A DNA stretch of 64,000 nt from an uncultured Desulfobacter sp. (lineage in GTDB: Bacteria > Desulfobacterota > Desulfobacteria > Desulfobacterales > Desulfobacteraceae). Below the pieces are notes generated by a model. That model did not search any database. It was not told where the DNA came from and saw only the letters and a program-made list of their open reading frames with translations. Position numbers and translations under genes: made by a program. Below are positions 54,816-62,874 of the stretch, piece by piece (the first letter of the stretch is position 1; every line of letters begins with the position of its first letter). The stretch is taken from NCBI RefSeq assembly GCF_963666145.1, contig NZ_OY762614.1, positions 3,462,501 to 3,526,500 on the forward strand, written 5' to 3'.

Positions 54816-57137
54816 TTGAACGCGGAAAACCAGAAGCGATTGAAAATCAGCAGTATCGGCCAGGGCCTGCATCTTAAGGTAATGTTGTTCTCGGGCCTGA
54901 TTATTCTGGTCACCGTCTGTGCCTGCTCCCTGATTTACATTCACCGGTTCAAGGTGAATTATCTTGAAGCCATTGAGTGGCGCTCCAGGACCCTGGCCCA
55001 GAGTGTCCGGATTTATGTCCGTTCCAGGTATTCGGATTTCGGGAAACTGACCGATTTAAATCTTCTCCTGGAATCAGCGTATCTGGAATGCCGTAAGCTT
55101 TATGACGCCAACTTGCATATGCATGTCTCGTTTGTCTGTATTCTGGATAGGTCCGGCACGATTATTATCCATAATGATAAAAAAATGTGGAAAAAACAGA
55201 TGCCCCTGCCCGGGCTTGATTCCGTTGTTCAAAAAGGAACGGATGCCACCATCCTTTCCGGGGATGTGTATCACACCCTGATACCCGTCGAATCTGAGGA
55301 TAACCGCCTGCTTGGCATTGTGGATGTGGGGTTTCCGAAATCCGTGGTGGATAAAAAAGTCATGAATGGGGTGCGTTATGCCGTGAATATGTTTTTTATC
55401 CTTTTTGTAGCCGCCTTTCTGATCTCCTGGTTTTTTGTCAGAAAAGTGGTGGTGCAGCCTGTGAACGCATTGATCCAGGCAACATCCGCTTTTGCCAACG
55501 GTGATCTGACCCGGGAAATCAGCGTTCCCAGGACCAAGGAATTTTTAGACCTTGCCCTGAGCCTGACACGCATGCGGGATGCCATTCGCCAGAACATGCT
55601 GGATATTGAAGAAAAAAATCAGCAGGTCAAGGCAATGGTGGCTTGTTCCCCCCTGGCTTTGTTCAGCGTTGATAAATCCCGGAAGGTGGCCATCTGGACT
55701 GAATCCGCCCGGAGCCTGTTTGGATGGGAGGCGGAACAAGTGACAAACAAGGTCCTTCCCACGGTGTTTGAAGAAGACGGGCCTGTCTTTGAATCTCTTT
55801 GCAAACGGGCCTTTGACGGTGAAAAGATCATGGGCTACGAACTTCGCCAAAAAACTAAAGACGGCGCAGTGTTTTTCAGTTCACTGTCCCTGGCTCCCAT
55901 ATATGATGCCGATAAGGCCATTGTGGGAATCATGGGAACCACCGAGGACATTACCCGGAGAATAGAAAGGGAAAAAGAACATGAAAAAGTCCAGGAACAG
56001 CTGCTCCAGGCCCAGAAGATGGAATCGGTGGGGCGGCTTGCCGGCGGGGTGGCCCATGACTATAACAATACGCTTGGCGTGATTCTTGGGTATTCCGAAT
56101 TGATTTTAGGCCGACTTGATCCCGAAGATTCCATGGGCGGCGATGTCCAGGAAATCATCAAGGCGACCCTGCACTCAGCGGATATCACCCGGCAGCTCCT
56201 GGCATTCGCAAGAAAGCAGACCATCTCCCCCAAGGTAATCGACCTGAACCGGCAGGTTGGAAACATGCTCAAAATGCTCCAGCGGCTCATTGGGGAGAAT
56301 TTTGAACTGGAATGGGTTCCAGATCCAACCTTGGGGTTTGTGAAAATGGACCCGGTGCAGGTGGATCAGATCCTGGCGAACCTGTGCATCAATGCCAGGG
56401 ATGCCATGGGAAACAAGGGAAAAATCAGAATTGAGACCCGGTCCGCCCAACTGGATGAAGAGTATTGCATGGAGCATCCGGAATTTATGCCCGGAGAGTT
56501 TATCTGTCTTGAGGTCAGCGATACCGGTTCGGGCATTGACAAAAACATTCTGGAAAAGATTTTTGATCCTTTTTTCACCACAAAAAAAAAGGGGGAGGGC
56601 ACGGGACTTGGGCTTTCAACCGTTTATGGTATTGTCAAGCAGAACCAGGGATTCATCAATGTTTACAGTGAGCCGGGCAAGGGAACCACATTCAAGATTT
56701 ATTTTTCCCGGTACAAAGGCCGTGACGTCCAATACGAGGCAAGTTTCAGCGATCATGTGACAGAGGGCAGCGGAGAAATCATTTTACTGGTTGAAGATGC
56801 GGCGGAGCTTCTGGAAATCAGCCGGCAGGTGCTTGAGTCCCTGGGGTATCAGGTGATCAGCGCCCAGTCTCCGGATGAAGCCCTGGATCTGGTAGAAAAC
56901 AAAAATACAGCATTTGATTTATTGATCAGCGACGTAATACTGCCGGAAATGAACGGGCTTGAGTTGTCCAGGCGAATTGGAAAAACAGTCCCGGATTTAA
57001 AGGTGCTGTTCATGTCCGGGTACACGGCCAATGTCATTGCCCACCAGGGGATACTGGATGAAGATGTCCACTTTATTCAAAAACCCTTTTCAAAAAGGGA
57101 GCTGGCTGTCAAGGTTGGGCAGGTACTGGAGCGTTAA
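54816..57137 (+). CDS. Hybrid sensor histidine kinase with Cache-like periplasmic domain, HAMP, PAS and REC
   Basis: 773 aa from TTG 54816 (AAGGAAG 7 nt upstream); an ATG at 54750 or TTG at 54735 overlap dctP and are alternatives. TM1 at ~22-42, single-Cache-like periplasmic domain (~43-185), TM2 (~190-212; MFFILFVAAFLISWFFV), HAMP, PAS/PAC (~275-390), HisKA with His414 (LAGGVAHDYNN), HATPase (GEGTGLGLSTVYG) and REC (LLVEDAAELLEISR; LISDVILPEMNG). Located 34 bp after dctP, implying a receptor-kinase pair. Confidence 0.88.
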   Translation: MNAENQKRLKISSIGQGLHLKVMLFSGLIILVTVCACSLIYIHRFKVNYLEAIEWRSRTLAQSVRIYVRSRYSDFGKLTDLNLLLESAYLECRKLYDANLHMHVSFVCILDRSGTIIIHNDKKMWKKQMPLPGLDSVVQKGTDATILSGDVYHTLIPVESEDNRLLGIVDVGFPKSVVDKKVMNGVRYAVNMFFILFVAAFLISWFFVRKVVVQPVNALIQATSAFANGDLTREISVPRTKEFLDLALSLTRMRDAIRQNMLDIEEKNQQVKAMVACSPLALFSVDKSRKVAIWTESARSLFGWEAEQVTNKVLPTVFEEDGPVFESLCKRAFDGEKIMGYELRQKTKDGAVFFSSLSLAPIYDADKAIVGIMGTTEDITRRIEREKEHEKVQEQLLQAQKMESVGRLAGGVAHDYNNTLGVILGYSELILGRLDPEDSMGGDVQEIIKATLHSADITRQLLAFARKQTISPKVIDLNRQVGNMLKMLQRLIGENFELEWVPDPTLGFVKMDPVQVDQILANLCINARDAMGNKGKIRIETRSAQLDEEYCMEHPEFMPGEFICLEVSDTGSGIDKNILEKIFDPFFTTKKKGEGTGLGLSTVYGIVKQNQGFINVYSEPGKGTTFKIYFSRYKGRDVQYEASFSDHVTEGSGEIILLVEDAAELLEISRQVLESLGYQVISAQSPDEALDLVENKNTAFDLLISDVILPEMNGLELSRRIGKTVPDLKVLFMSGYTANVIAHQGILDEDVHFIQKPFSKRELAVKVGQVLER

Positions 57138-57364
57138 CCCTATCCTTGCATGAATAAAGGCCATGGTCCGACCTGGTCTACCAACATTGACCCAAGCCGG
57201 TATGCTGAGACTTGCAGATTTCAACTCTGTCTTATTTTAGACAGCAGTGATATAATATATTAAATTATACGCACAGGAGCCTTGAATCGTAACGTTGTGA
57301 TGGTTTAGTCTGGAGAACGATATAGGGCTCAATCTCAGAGATATTTACATCCGGGAGTATTGCC

Positions 57365-58690
57365 ATGAAACAGAAACATCTTGTCGTTTTGGGGTTGATA
57401 TTCATTGTCGGCATTGCGTTGATAACAATTTTTCAATCCTCAAAAGACACCACCCAAAAAACAGTATCGCACTCCATAAAAGACATAAAAAAATATTCAG
57501 GCCAGAAACTCTCTTTAATGGTAAGCCAGTCCTTTCGCGTCGCAGGCAGATATCTCGCAGAAACATATAGGAATAAAACTGGCGCAATCGTAGAAATAAC
57601 AATCGTTCCTTACGAAGAATTAGAGCAGCGTATCATTGCCAACCATAATTCCAATTCTTCGCAGATAGATGTTACCATGTTCTGGTATGTCTACCTCGGG
57701 CGTCTTGCAAAAGCTGGAATTTTACTTGACCTCACTGATTTTATCGACACCAACAGAGTGGAAATAGAGCCAGACGATTTTATTCCAGTAATCTACGAGG
57801 CATACTCATCGTATGACGGCAAACGCTGGGGACTTCCATTTGACGGGGACACGCATACCCTTTTCTACAATAAATCAATCCTCAAACGGTATGGGCTCCT
57901 CCCCCCTCAATCCTGGGAAGAATACCTTAATATTTCTAAATTGATCACAGAAAAGGGAAAAAATATCGGAGTGTACGGAAGTGCCATTATGGCACAGCCG
58001 ACTCCGATAATACTGTTATCAGCTTTTATGAATCGCCTGAGCTCCTATGGGGGCAAACTCCTGGATGTTGATAATAAATCGCTCCTGTCTTCTCCTGAGG
58101 CGCTCAGGGCCCTCAAAGACTTGATGGAACAGTCAAAATATGCATTACCAACCCCCATGGAGACAAGTTTTCAAATCTCCTTGGATGCCTTCCTCACTGG
58201 TCAGGTTGCCATGGTAGAGCAATGGACTGATCTGGGGGTCATGGCAGAAGATGATTCCAGGTCCCTTATACAGGGACAATGGGGGGTGCTGCCATTGCCG
58301 ATGGGGGAGCAGCAAAGTTCCCCCATCTTATCTCTGAATGCAGGGTATTCATTAGGAATTCCAGCGAAATCAAACAATAAAGAGTTAGCCAAGGAATTCC
58401 TGCTCTATGCCACCTCACCGGCCACAAGTAAACAACTCAGCTTAATTGTAGGAAGCAGCGGCGTCGATCCGGTACGTTTTTCTACAATAAATTCAAAGGA
58501 GTATGCCCAAGTTGCACCGGAGGTAAGTCAGTTGCAAAAAAAATATCTTCATCATGCAAAGGCTTGGCCGACCATACCCCAGATGCCTGAGATGATGTTT
58601 ATATTAACCAAATACATTCATCTATCACTTGAGGGAATCCTCACCCCCGAGATTGCTTTAGAGAAGACGAACCAAGAGTGGGGACTATAG
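57365..58690 (+). CDS. Extracellular solute-binding protein, family 1 (MalE/UgpB-like)
   Basis: 441 aa with a single N-terminal hydrophobic segment (LVVLGLIFIVGIALITIF, residues ~6-24) that looks like an uncleaved or weakly cleaved signal anchor. Family-1 binding fold: YRNKTGAIVEITIVPYEELEQRI, VTMFWYVYLGRLAKAGILLDLTDF, WGLPFDGDTHTLFYNKSILKRYGL and SLNAGYSLGIPAKS. Sugar or oligosaccharide ligands are usual. No permease genes follow; instead the IS3 element begins at the base after its stop, and a receptor gene lies beyond it. Confidence 0.87.
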   Translation: MKQKHLVVLGLIFIVGIALITIFQSSKDTTQKTVSHSIKDIKKYSGQKLSLMVSQSFRVAGRYLAETYRNKTGAIVEITIVPYEELEQRIIANHNSNSSQIDVTMFWYVYLGRLAKAGILLDLTDFIDTNRVEIEPDDFIPVIYEAYSSYDGKRWGLPFDGDTHTLFYNKSILKRYGLLPPQSWEEYLNISKLITEKGKNIGVYGSAIMAQPTPIILLSAFMNRLSSYGGKLLDVDNKSLLSSPEALRALKDLMEQSKYALPTPMETSFQISLDAFLTGQVAMVEQWTDLGVMAEDDSRSLIQGQWGVLPLPMGEQQSSPILSLNAGYSLGIPAKSNNKELAKEFLLYATSPATSKQLSLIVGSSGVDPVRFSTINSKEYAQVAPEVSQLQKKYLHHAKAWPTIPQMPEMMFILTKYIHLSLEGILTPEIALEKTNQEWGL

Positions 58691-58847
58691 TGGACCCCAA
58701 TGTCAAGACAGTTTTTTTTAAATTTAAGCGTCATAGTCGGATTTTTCTCGGTGCCCAGCGGAAGTGGAAGCCAGGTCCTGAGAATGGGCACCATAAAAAC
58801 TGCCCGTCGGAAGGGGTTGGCTTCCGCTGGAGCGGGTTCTGGCTTCT

Positions 58848-59738
58848 TCATCCCACAAGACTTAACTGATTTTCGCCATAATACACTTCGGCAGGCGTCT
58901 GGCCGTTAAAACTTTGGTGAGGTCGTTCATTGTTGTAAAAATCAAAGTATTTTTTCAGGGAGTTGCGCAACTGTTCAACAGAACGAAATTCATTTACATA
59001 AATTTCTTCATACTTCACACTGCGCCACAGTCGTTCGATGAAAATATTATCGAGACATCGGCCTTTTCCATCCATGCTGATTTTAATGTCCTTATCTTTC
59101 AATACTTTTGTAAACTCGTGACTTGTGTATTGAGATCCTTGATCCGTGTTGAATATATAGGGTGTTCCATGACATCGTAACGCTCTCTCCAAAGAGGATA
59201 TACAAAACTCGTTGTCCATGGTTATTGATAGTTCCCAGGAGAGAACATGACGACTATACCAATCCATGACCGCCGTCAAATAAACGAAGCCACCAGAAAG
59301 TGGAATATATGTTATATCCGTACACCACACCTGATTTGATCTGGTTACTTCAACGTTCCTCAAAAGATATGGATACACTTTATTTTGGGGATGAGCCTTG
59401 CTGGTATTTGGTTTCGGTGCAATGGACTGAATTCCCATTTTCCGCATCAGTCGTTGAACCCGTTTGCGGTTAATCTTATATCCGTTACGCCTGAGGGCAT
59501 TACGAATTTGGCGGGTGCCATAAAAAGGATGGGCGGTATATTCATTGTCAATCAACCTCATGAATTCCAAATTTGTAGGCGTTTCCTGTCCAGTCAGGCC
59601 TTTACGGTAATAGATAGAACGTGGGAGCCCTATCAGTTCACATTGCCTTTGAATACTGAGTTTGGAGTTCTTGGGTTGAATCCGCTGTCTTTTCTCTTCA
59701 ATACTCATCAGAGGTGCCCGCTGTTTTTTTTTAGCCAA
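58848..59738 (-). CDS. IS3-family transposase OrfB (DDE domain)
   Basis: 296 aa. HTH_21-like region then the rve integrase core with D-D-E residues: Asp in WCTDITYIPL, Asp in FNTDQGSQY and Glu in NIFIERLWRSVKYEE. ORF start is a TTG within the -1 frameshift zone. Expressed as a fusion with OrfA through a slip on A9 (59724-59732). Confidence 0.95.
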   Translation of the reverse strand: MAKKKQRAPLMSIEEKRQRIQPKNSKLSIQRQCELIGLPRSIYYRKGLTGQETPTNLEFMRLIDNEYTAHPFYGTRQIRNALRRNGYKINRKRVQRLMRKMGIQSIAPKPNTSKAHPQNKVYPYLLRNVEVTRSNQVWCTDITYIPLSGGFVYLTAVMDWYSRHVLSWELSITMDNEFCISSLERALRCHGTPYIFNTDQGSQYTSHEFTKVLKDKDIKISMDGKGRCLDNIFIERLWRSVKYEEIYVNEFRSVEQLRNSLKKYFDFYNNERPHQSFNGQTPAEVYYGENQLSLVG

Positions 59739-59989
59739 TCCAGTTCTACCTGGAGTTGGCCGACCTTTTGATATAAACGGTCCCGTTCAATCTCTGTTTC
59801 TTTGGTTTGTTTTGCCTGGCTATTGCCAAATACCAATGGAAGGGCTTCTATTGCTTCCTTTTTCCATCTATTTACAAGGCTTGTATGAATACCGAACTCA
59901 GAGGCAATCTCATTGACAGTTTGATTCCCTTTTATGGCTGCCAATGCGACCTTACTTTTTAATTCTTTACTGTAGTTTTTCCGTTTCAA
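59708..59989 (-). CDS. IS3-family transposase OrfA (helix-turn-helix)
   Basis: 93 aa. HTH_Tnp_1-type domain: KRKNYSKELKSKVALAAIKG, VNEIASEFGIHTSLVNRWKKE, then a leucine-rich coiled coil ending QLQVELDWLKK. Overlaps OrfB by 31 bp in the -1 frame; a run of nine A (on the - strand, 59724-59732) is a good slippery site. Confidence 0.93.
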   Translation of the reverse strand: MKRKNYSKELKSKVALAAIKGNQTVNEIASEFGIHTSLVNRWKKEAIEALPLVFGNSQAKQTKETEIERDRLYQKVGQLQVELDWLKKNSGHL

Positions 59990-60086
59990 AATGAATCCCT
60001 TTCTGGTTTCTGGACTGTTATATTTTATCTTAACATCTTGTCCAGTTTTCGGGGTCCACTATAGACTGCTGCTTGCCGAGGATTAA

Positions 60087-61844
60087 ATGAGACTCCAGTA
60101 TCGTCATAAGTTAATGCTTTTTATTAGCATGATCATTCTGTTTCTCACATCGACCATGATCCTGGTATCTCTTGAGCCTCTCTCCAGAAGCAGCCATAAT
60201 ATCGCAACTCAGGTGGAGGCTATTGTATCAAAACAGGCAGAGCGTTATCTCCAGCAAACTGTTGCACATCAGGCTGAAACGGTATCTTATGCGATCAATC
60301 AAGCGCGTTCAGCGGTCGAACTGGCAGCAATCGTTCTAAGCAGAGAGCCTCTTCTTGAGCAAGCCACATTTGACGAGATACTCAACAGTCTTCTTTTAAA
60401 GGGGGGGGATTTTTGTAAATTTACATTTTTCATCCCGACAGATCAGCAGAAAATGTATATCTCAGGCAGACCTCCCCTGTTGCCTGTGCCATCTGAATAT
60501 ATCTTCCCAGTTGCAGCTAAAAATCATGACCAGCCTCTCCCTCATTTTGATCCAGTAGGACCTACCAAAGAAGCTGTACAGGATATTTATAGTCCAGTGT
60601 TTCGATCTGGATCCTTTATAGGGCATATAGGGGTGTCGATCTCCCTGCCTCGGCTCATTGGCTATTTCAGCGCCAAACAACCTGTACACGGCAGTTCTAC
60701 TTTTATTCTTGATGATCGCCGAATTCTCTTGGCAGCCCCGCCCCACGCACGGATAAAACTGGTTCAAGCGTCGGTAGCCGGTCAACGCTCGCTTATTGAT
60801 CTGAAAAAATATTGTGTAGCAGAAGCAGGGGCTGTTTTGGAGAAGATGGCCTTGGGTGCTGAAAATATTGAACAAGTAGTGTTACAAAACAGTTACTATT
60901 TAATAACCTATACGCCAATAAAAGGAAGTAAATGGCGATTAGGTATTATTGCTCCCAGGGGGATTATTGCACAAGCCTCAAAACAAATTAAGTCATTTTT
61001 TTCAAAGGAAATGCACAATCTTGCAATTGTTCTGCTCATCTGGATCAGTATCGCCCTTGCTTTTTTTATAGTTGTCGGCAACATCCTCTCAAAACATTTT
61101 ACCGAGCCGATAAGTAAAATGGCAAGACATGCTGGTAGACTAAAAAATGGCGAATTTAATCAGAAAATAGAAATTGACAGAAATGACGAGGTTGGTGACC
61201 TGGCAATTTCTTTCAATAGCATGGCAAATGAACTGGAACGATCCTTTGAGCTCATGGAACAAAAAATCCAGGAGCGAACCAAGGAACTATCCGAAGCTAA
61301 TGATGCATTAAAAGATAGTGAAGCCAGGTACAAAAGCCTCTCTGATGCAGCCTTTGAAGGAATTATAATTAGCCAGAGCGGAATAATTCTGGAGGTCAAC
61401 AAAGAAGTATGCCGTATGACAAATCACCAACCTTCTGACTTCATCGGTAAGAGGTTGACCCATTTTGTTCCCCCTGAAGAGATTGAGAAAGTTGAGAATT
61501 TTGTATTGACCGGTTCAGAACAAACGTATGAGACGTTTGCACTGCGTAAAGACAATTCGATCTTCCCTATAGAAATTAGTGCCAAAATGATTACCTACAA
61601 AGGACAGCAGGGCAGAGTGACCGCTGTCCGGGATCTAACAGATAAAAAGCTTGCTGAAGAGCAGATAAAAACCTTGCAAGGTATAATACCAATCTGTATG
61701 CATTGCAAAGAAATCAGAGATGATAAAGGATATTGGAATAAACTTGAAAAATATATATCTGAACATTCCGAAGTCCAATTCAGTCATTCTATCTGCGACG
61801 AATGTTTAGAAAAACTCTACCCGGAAGATGACGACTTAGGATAG
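60087..61844 (+). CDS. Membrane receptor with Cache, HAMP, PAS and Cys-pair C-terminal domain, no kinase domain
   Basis: 585 aa. TM1 ~10-30, double-Cache-like extracellular domain (~35-300), TM2 ~308-330, HAMP (~333-385), coiled linker, PAS (~410-520), then a ~55-residue tail with MHCKEIRDDKGYW and ICDECLEKLYPE. This tail carries two Cys pairs and is known to me as a recurrent ending of deltaproteobacterial PAS proteins; its biochemical role is unknown. No HisKA, HATPase, GGDEF or methyl-accepting domain is present. Before the IS3 insertion it lay ~22 bp after the binding-protein stop, so they form a pair. Confidence 0.85.
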   Translation: MRLQYRHKLMLFISMIILFLTSTMILVSLEPLSRSSHNIATQVEAIVSKQAERYLQQTVAHQAETVSYAINQARSAVELAAIVLSREPLLEQATFDEILNSLLLKGGDFCKFTFFIPTDQQKMYISGRPPLLPVPSEYIFPVAAKNHDQPLPHFDPVGPTKEAVQDIYSPVFRSGSFIGHIGVSISLPRLIGYFSAKQPVHGSSTFILDDRRILLAAPPHARIKLVQASVAGQRSLIDLKKYCVAEAGAVLEKMALGAENIEQVVLQNSYYLITYTPIKGSKWRLGIIAPRGIIAQASKQIKSFFSKEMHNLAIVLLIWISIALAFFIVVGNILSKHFTEPISKMARHAGRLKNGEFNQKIEIDRNDEVGDLAISFNSMANELERSFELMEQKIQERTKELSEANDALKDSEARYKSLSDAAFEGIIISQSGIILEVNKEVCRMTNHQPSDFIGKRLTHFVPPEEIEKVENFVLTGSEQTYETFALRKDNSIFPIEISAKMITYKGQQGRVTAVRDLTDKKLAEEQIKTLQGIIPICMHCKEIRDDKGYWNKLEKYISEHSEVQFSHSICDECLEKLYPEDDDLG

Positions 61845-61955
61845 CAGCCTTCTTTTTGTCAACCAAAGTATTGAAAATAACCGGTAACACTATAGAAATA
61901 GGACGATTGATTGGGAACGGGGACGTGAGTTTCAAAATCTTTTCTCACATTTGGC

Positions 61956-61989
61956 ATAAAAAAACGCCTGCCCGTTGCCGGGCTGGCGA
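61956..61989 (-). terminator. Intrinsic terminator of the PEP-CTERM-like gene
   Basis: On the - strand CGCCAGCCCG-GCAA-CGGGCAGGCG followed by a run of seven T. It lies about 125 bp past the PEP-CTERM stop. The + side also has an A/T run, so it may act for the receptor gene as well. Confidence 0.65.
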
Positions 61990-62113
61990 AAAAAGATAAA
62001 TGCGTAGGCGGGTTTTCTTAGAATGAGGTAATAACGTGGCGTTTTGGGACAGGCCGGCAGATATACGGAACTTCCGCCGGCCATCACCAGGTAAAATATG
62101 AATTAAAAAAGAA

Positions 62114-62848
62114 TTAAGCGCGTTTTTTTCCAATACCTGCCAAAACAAGAACTCCGGATCCCAGCAGAAAGATTGCACCTGGCACTGGAACCGGAGCCGC
62201 ATCGGCATAAACGATCGCAGCCAGTCCGAAATTTACCGTTTCCCCGGCCTCCAGGCCAACAGAAAGAGAGAGCGTTTCCCACCGCACCTCGTCTTCGAAA
62301 AAATCGTCTTCCATCGCATAATACATCAAAAAATCGTCTTCCGTCTGGTCTCGAATAAAGATCTCTGCACTGGCTTCGGCATAGGCCTTTTCCCCGGTGC
62401 CGGCTTCAGCATAGGCATAAAGCGAATATTCCATTGAAATGGTCAGCACACCATCCGTTACCGCCTGGTACTGACCATAATAACCGGCATCTGCATAGCC
62501 GAATTCAAAAGAAACCGGAGCAAATGTGTCTGCTGCGGCATATATATCCTGATATTCCATGGAGCTGTCATTGATATTGGTTTCGCCCCAGGCGCAACCG
62601 CTTGCACTTTCATAATAAGCCTCCAGGGGATCAGTTTTCAGCTGGGAGCCGGTCATCTCAGCGGCCGATTCAAACCGCGCCAGGGATTTGCCACCGGTTC
62701 CCGTAAAAGTTATGCTGACGGTATCCCAATCAATTTCCGCATTGGCCTCTGCTCCCAGATCATAGGACCCGGCAAAGGAGAGCCCGGCACAAAACAGTAG
62801 AATAAGTGCTGCCAGTCCTGATATGGCAGTGGTTTTGATAATTTTCAT
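62114..62848 (-). CDS. PEP-CTERM-like exported protein
   Basis: 244 aa. Signal peptide (cleavage after LSFA-G, residue ~26); acidic, Tyr/Ala-rich middle; C-terminal sorting signal VPVPGAIFLLGSGVLVLAGIGKKRA at residues ~220-244 (VPxPGA motif, hydrophobic helix, basic end), the VPxPGA variant of PEP-CTERM. I start at ATG 62848 with AAGGTGA upstream. It is 26 bp downstream of the C45-like gene and likely cotranscribed. Exosortase is not in the window. Confidence 0.8.
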   Translation of the reverse strand: MKIIKTTAISGLAALILLFCAGLSFAGSYDLGAEANAEIDWDTVSITFTGTGGKSLARFESAAEMTGSQLKTDPLEAYYESASGCAWGETNINDSSMEYQDIYAAADTFAPVSFEFGYADAGYYGQYQAVTDGVLTISMEYSLYAYAEAGTGEKAYAEASAEIFIRDQTEDDFLMYYAMEDDFFEDEVRWETLSLSVGLEAGETVNFGLAAIVYADAAPVPVPGAIFLLGSGVLVLAGIGKKRA

Positions 62849-62874
62849 ATAGGTCACCTTTTTAGATTTATTCA

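Larger units (their letters stand above)
58691..60058 (-). mobile_element. IS3-family insertion sequence, apparently complete
   Basis: 1368 bp. Terminal repeats are TGGACCCC at 58691-58698 and its complement GGGGTCCA at 60051-60058, partly matching further in. CTATAG occurs at both flanks (58685-58690 and 60059-60064), the likely target duplication, although the palindromic edge (CTATAGTGGA) makes the exact boundary ambiguous; a 4-bp TATA duplication is also possible. Holds orfA and orfB. It landed exactly at the stop codon of the binding-protein gene. Confidence 0.9.
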
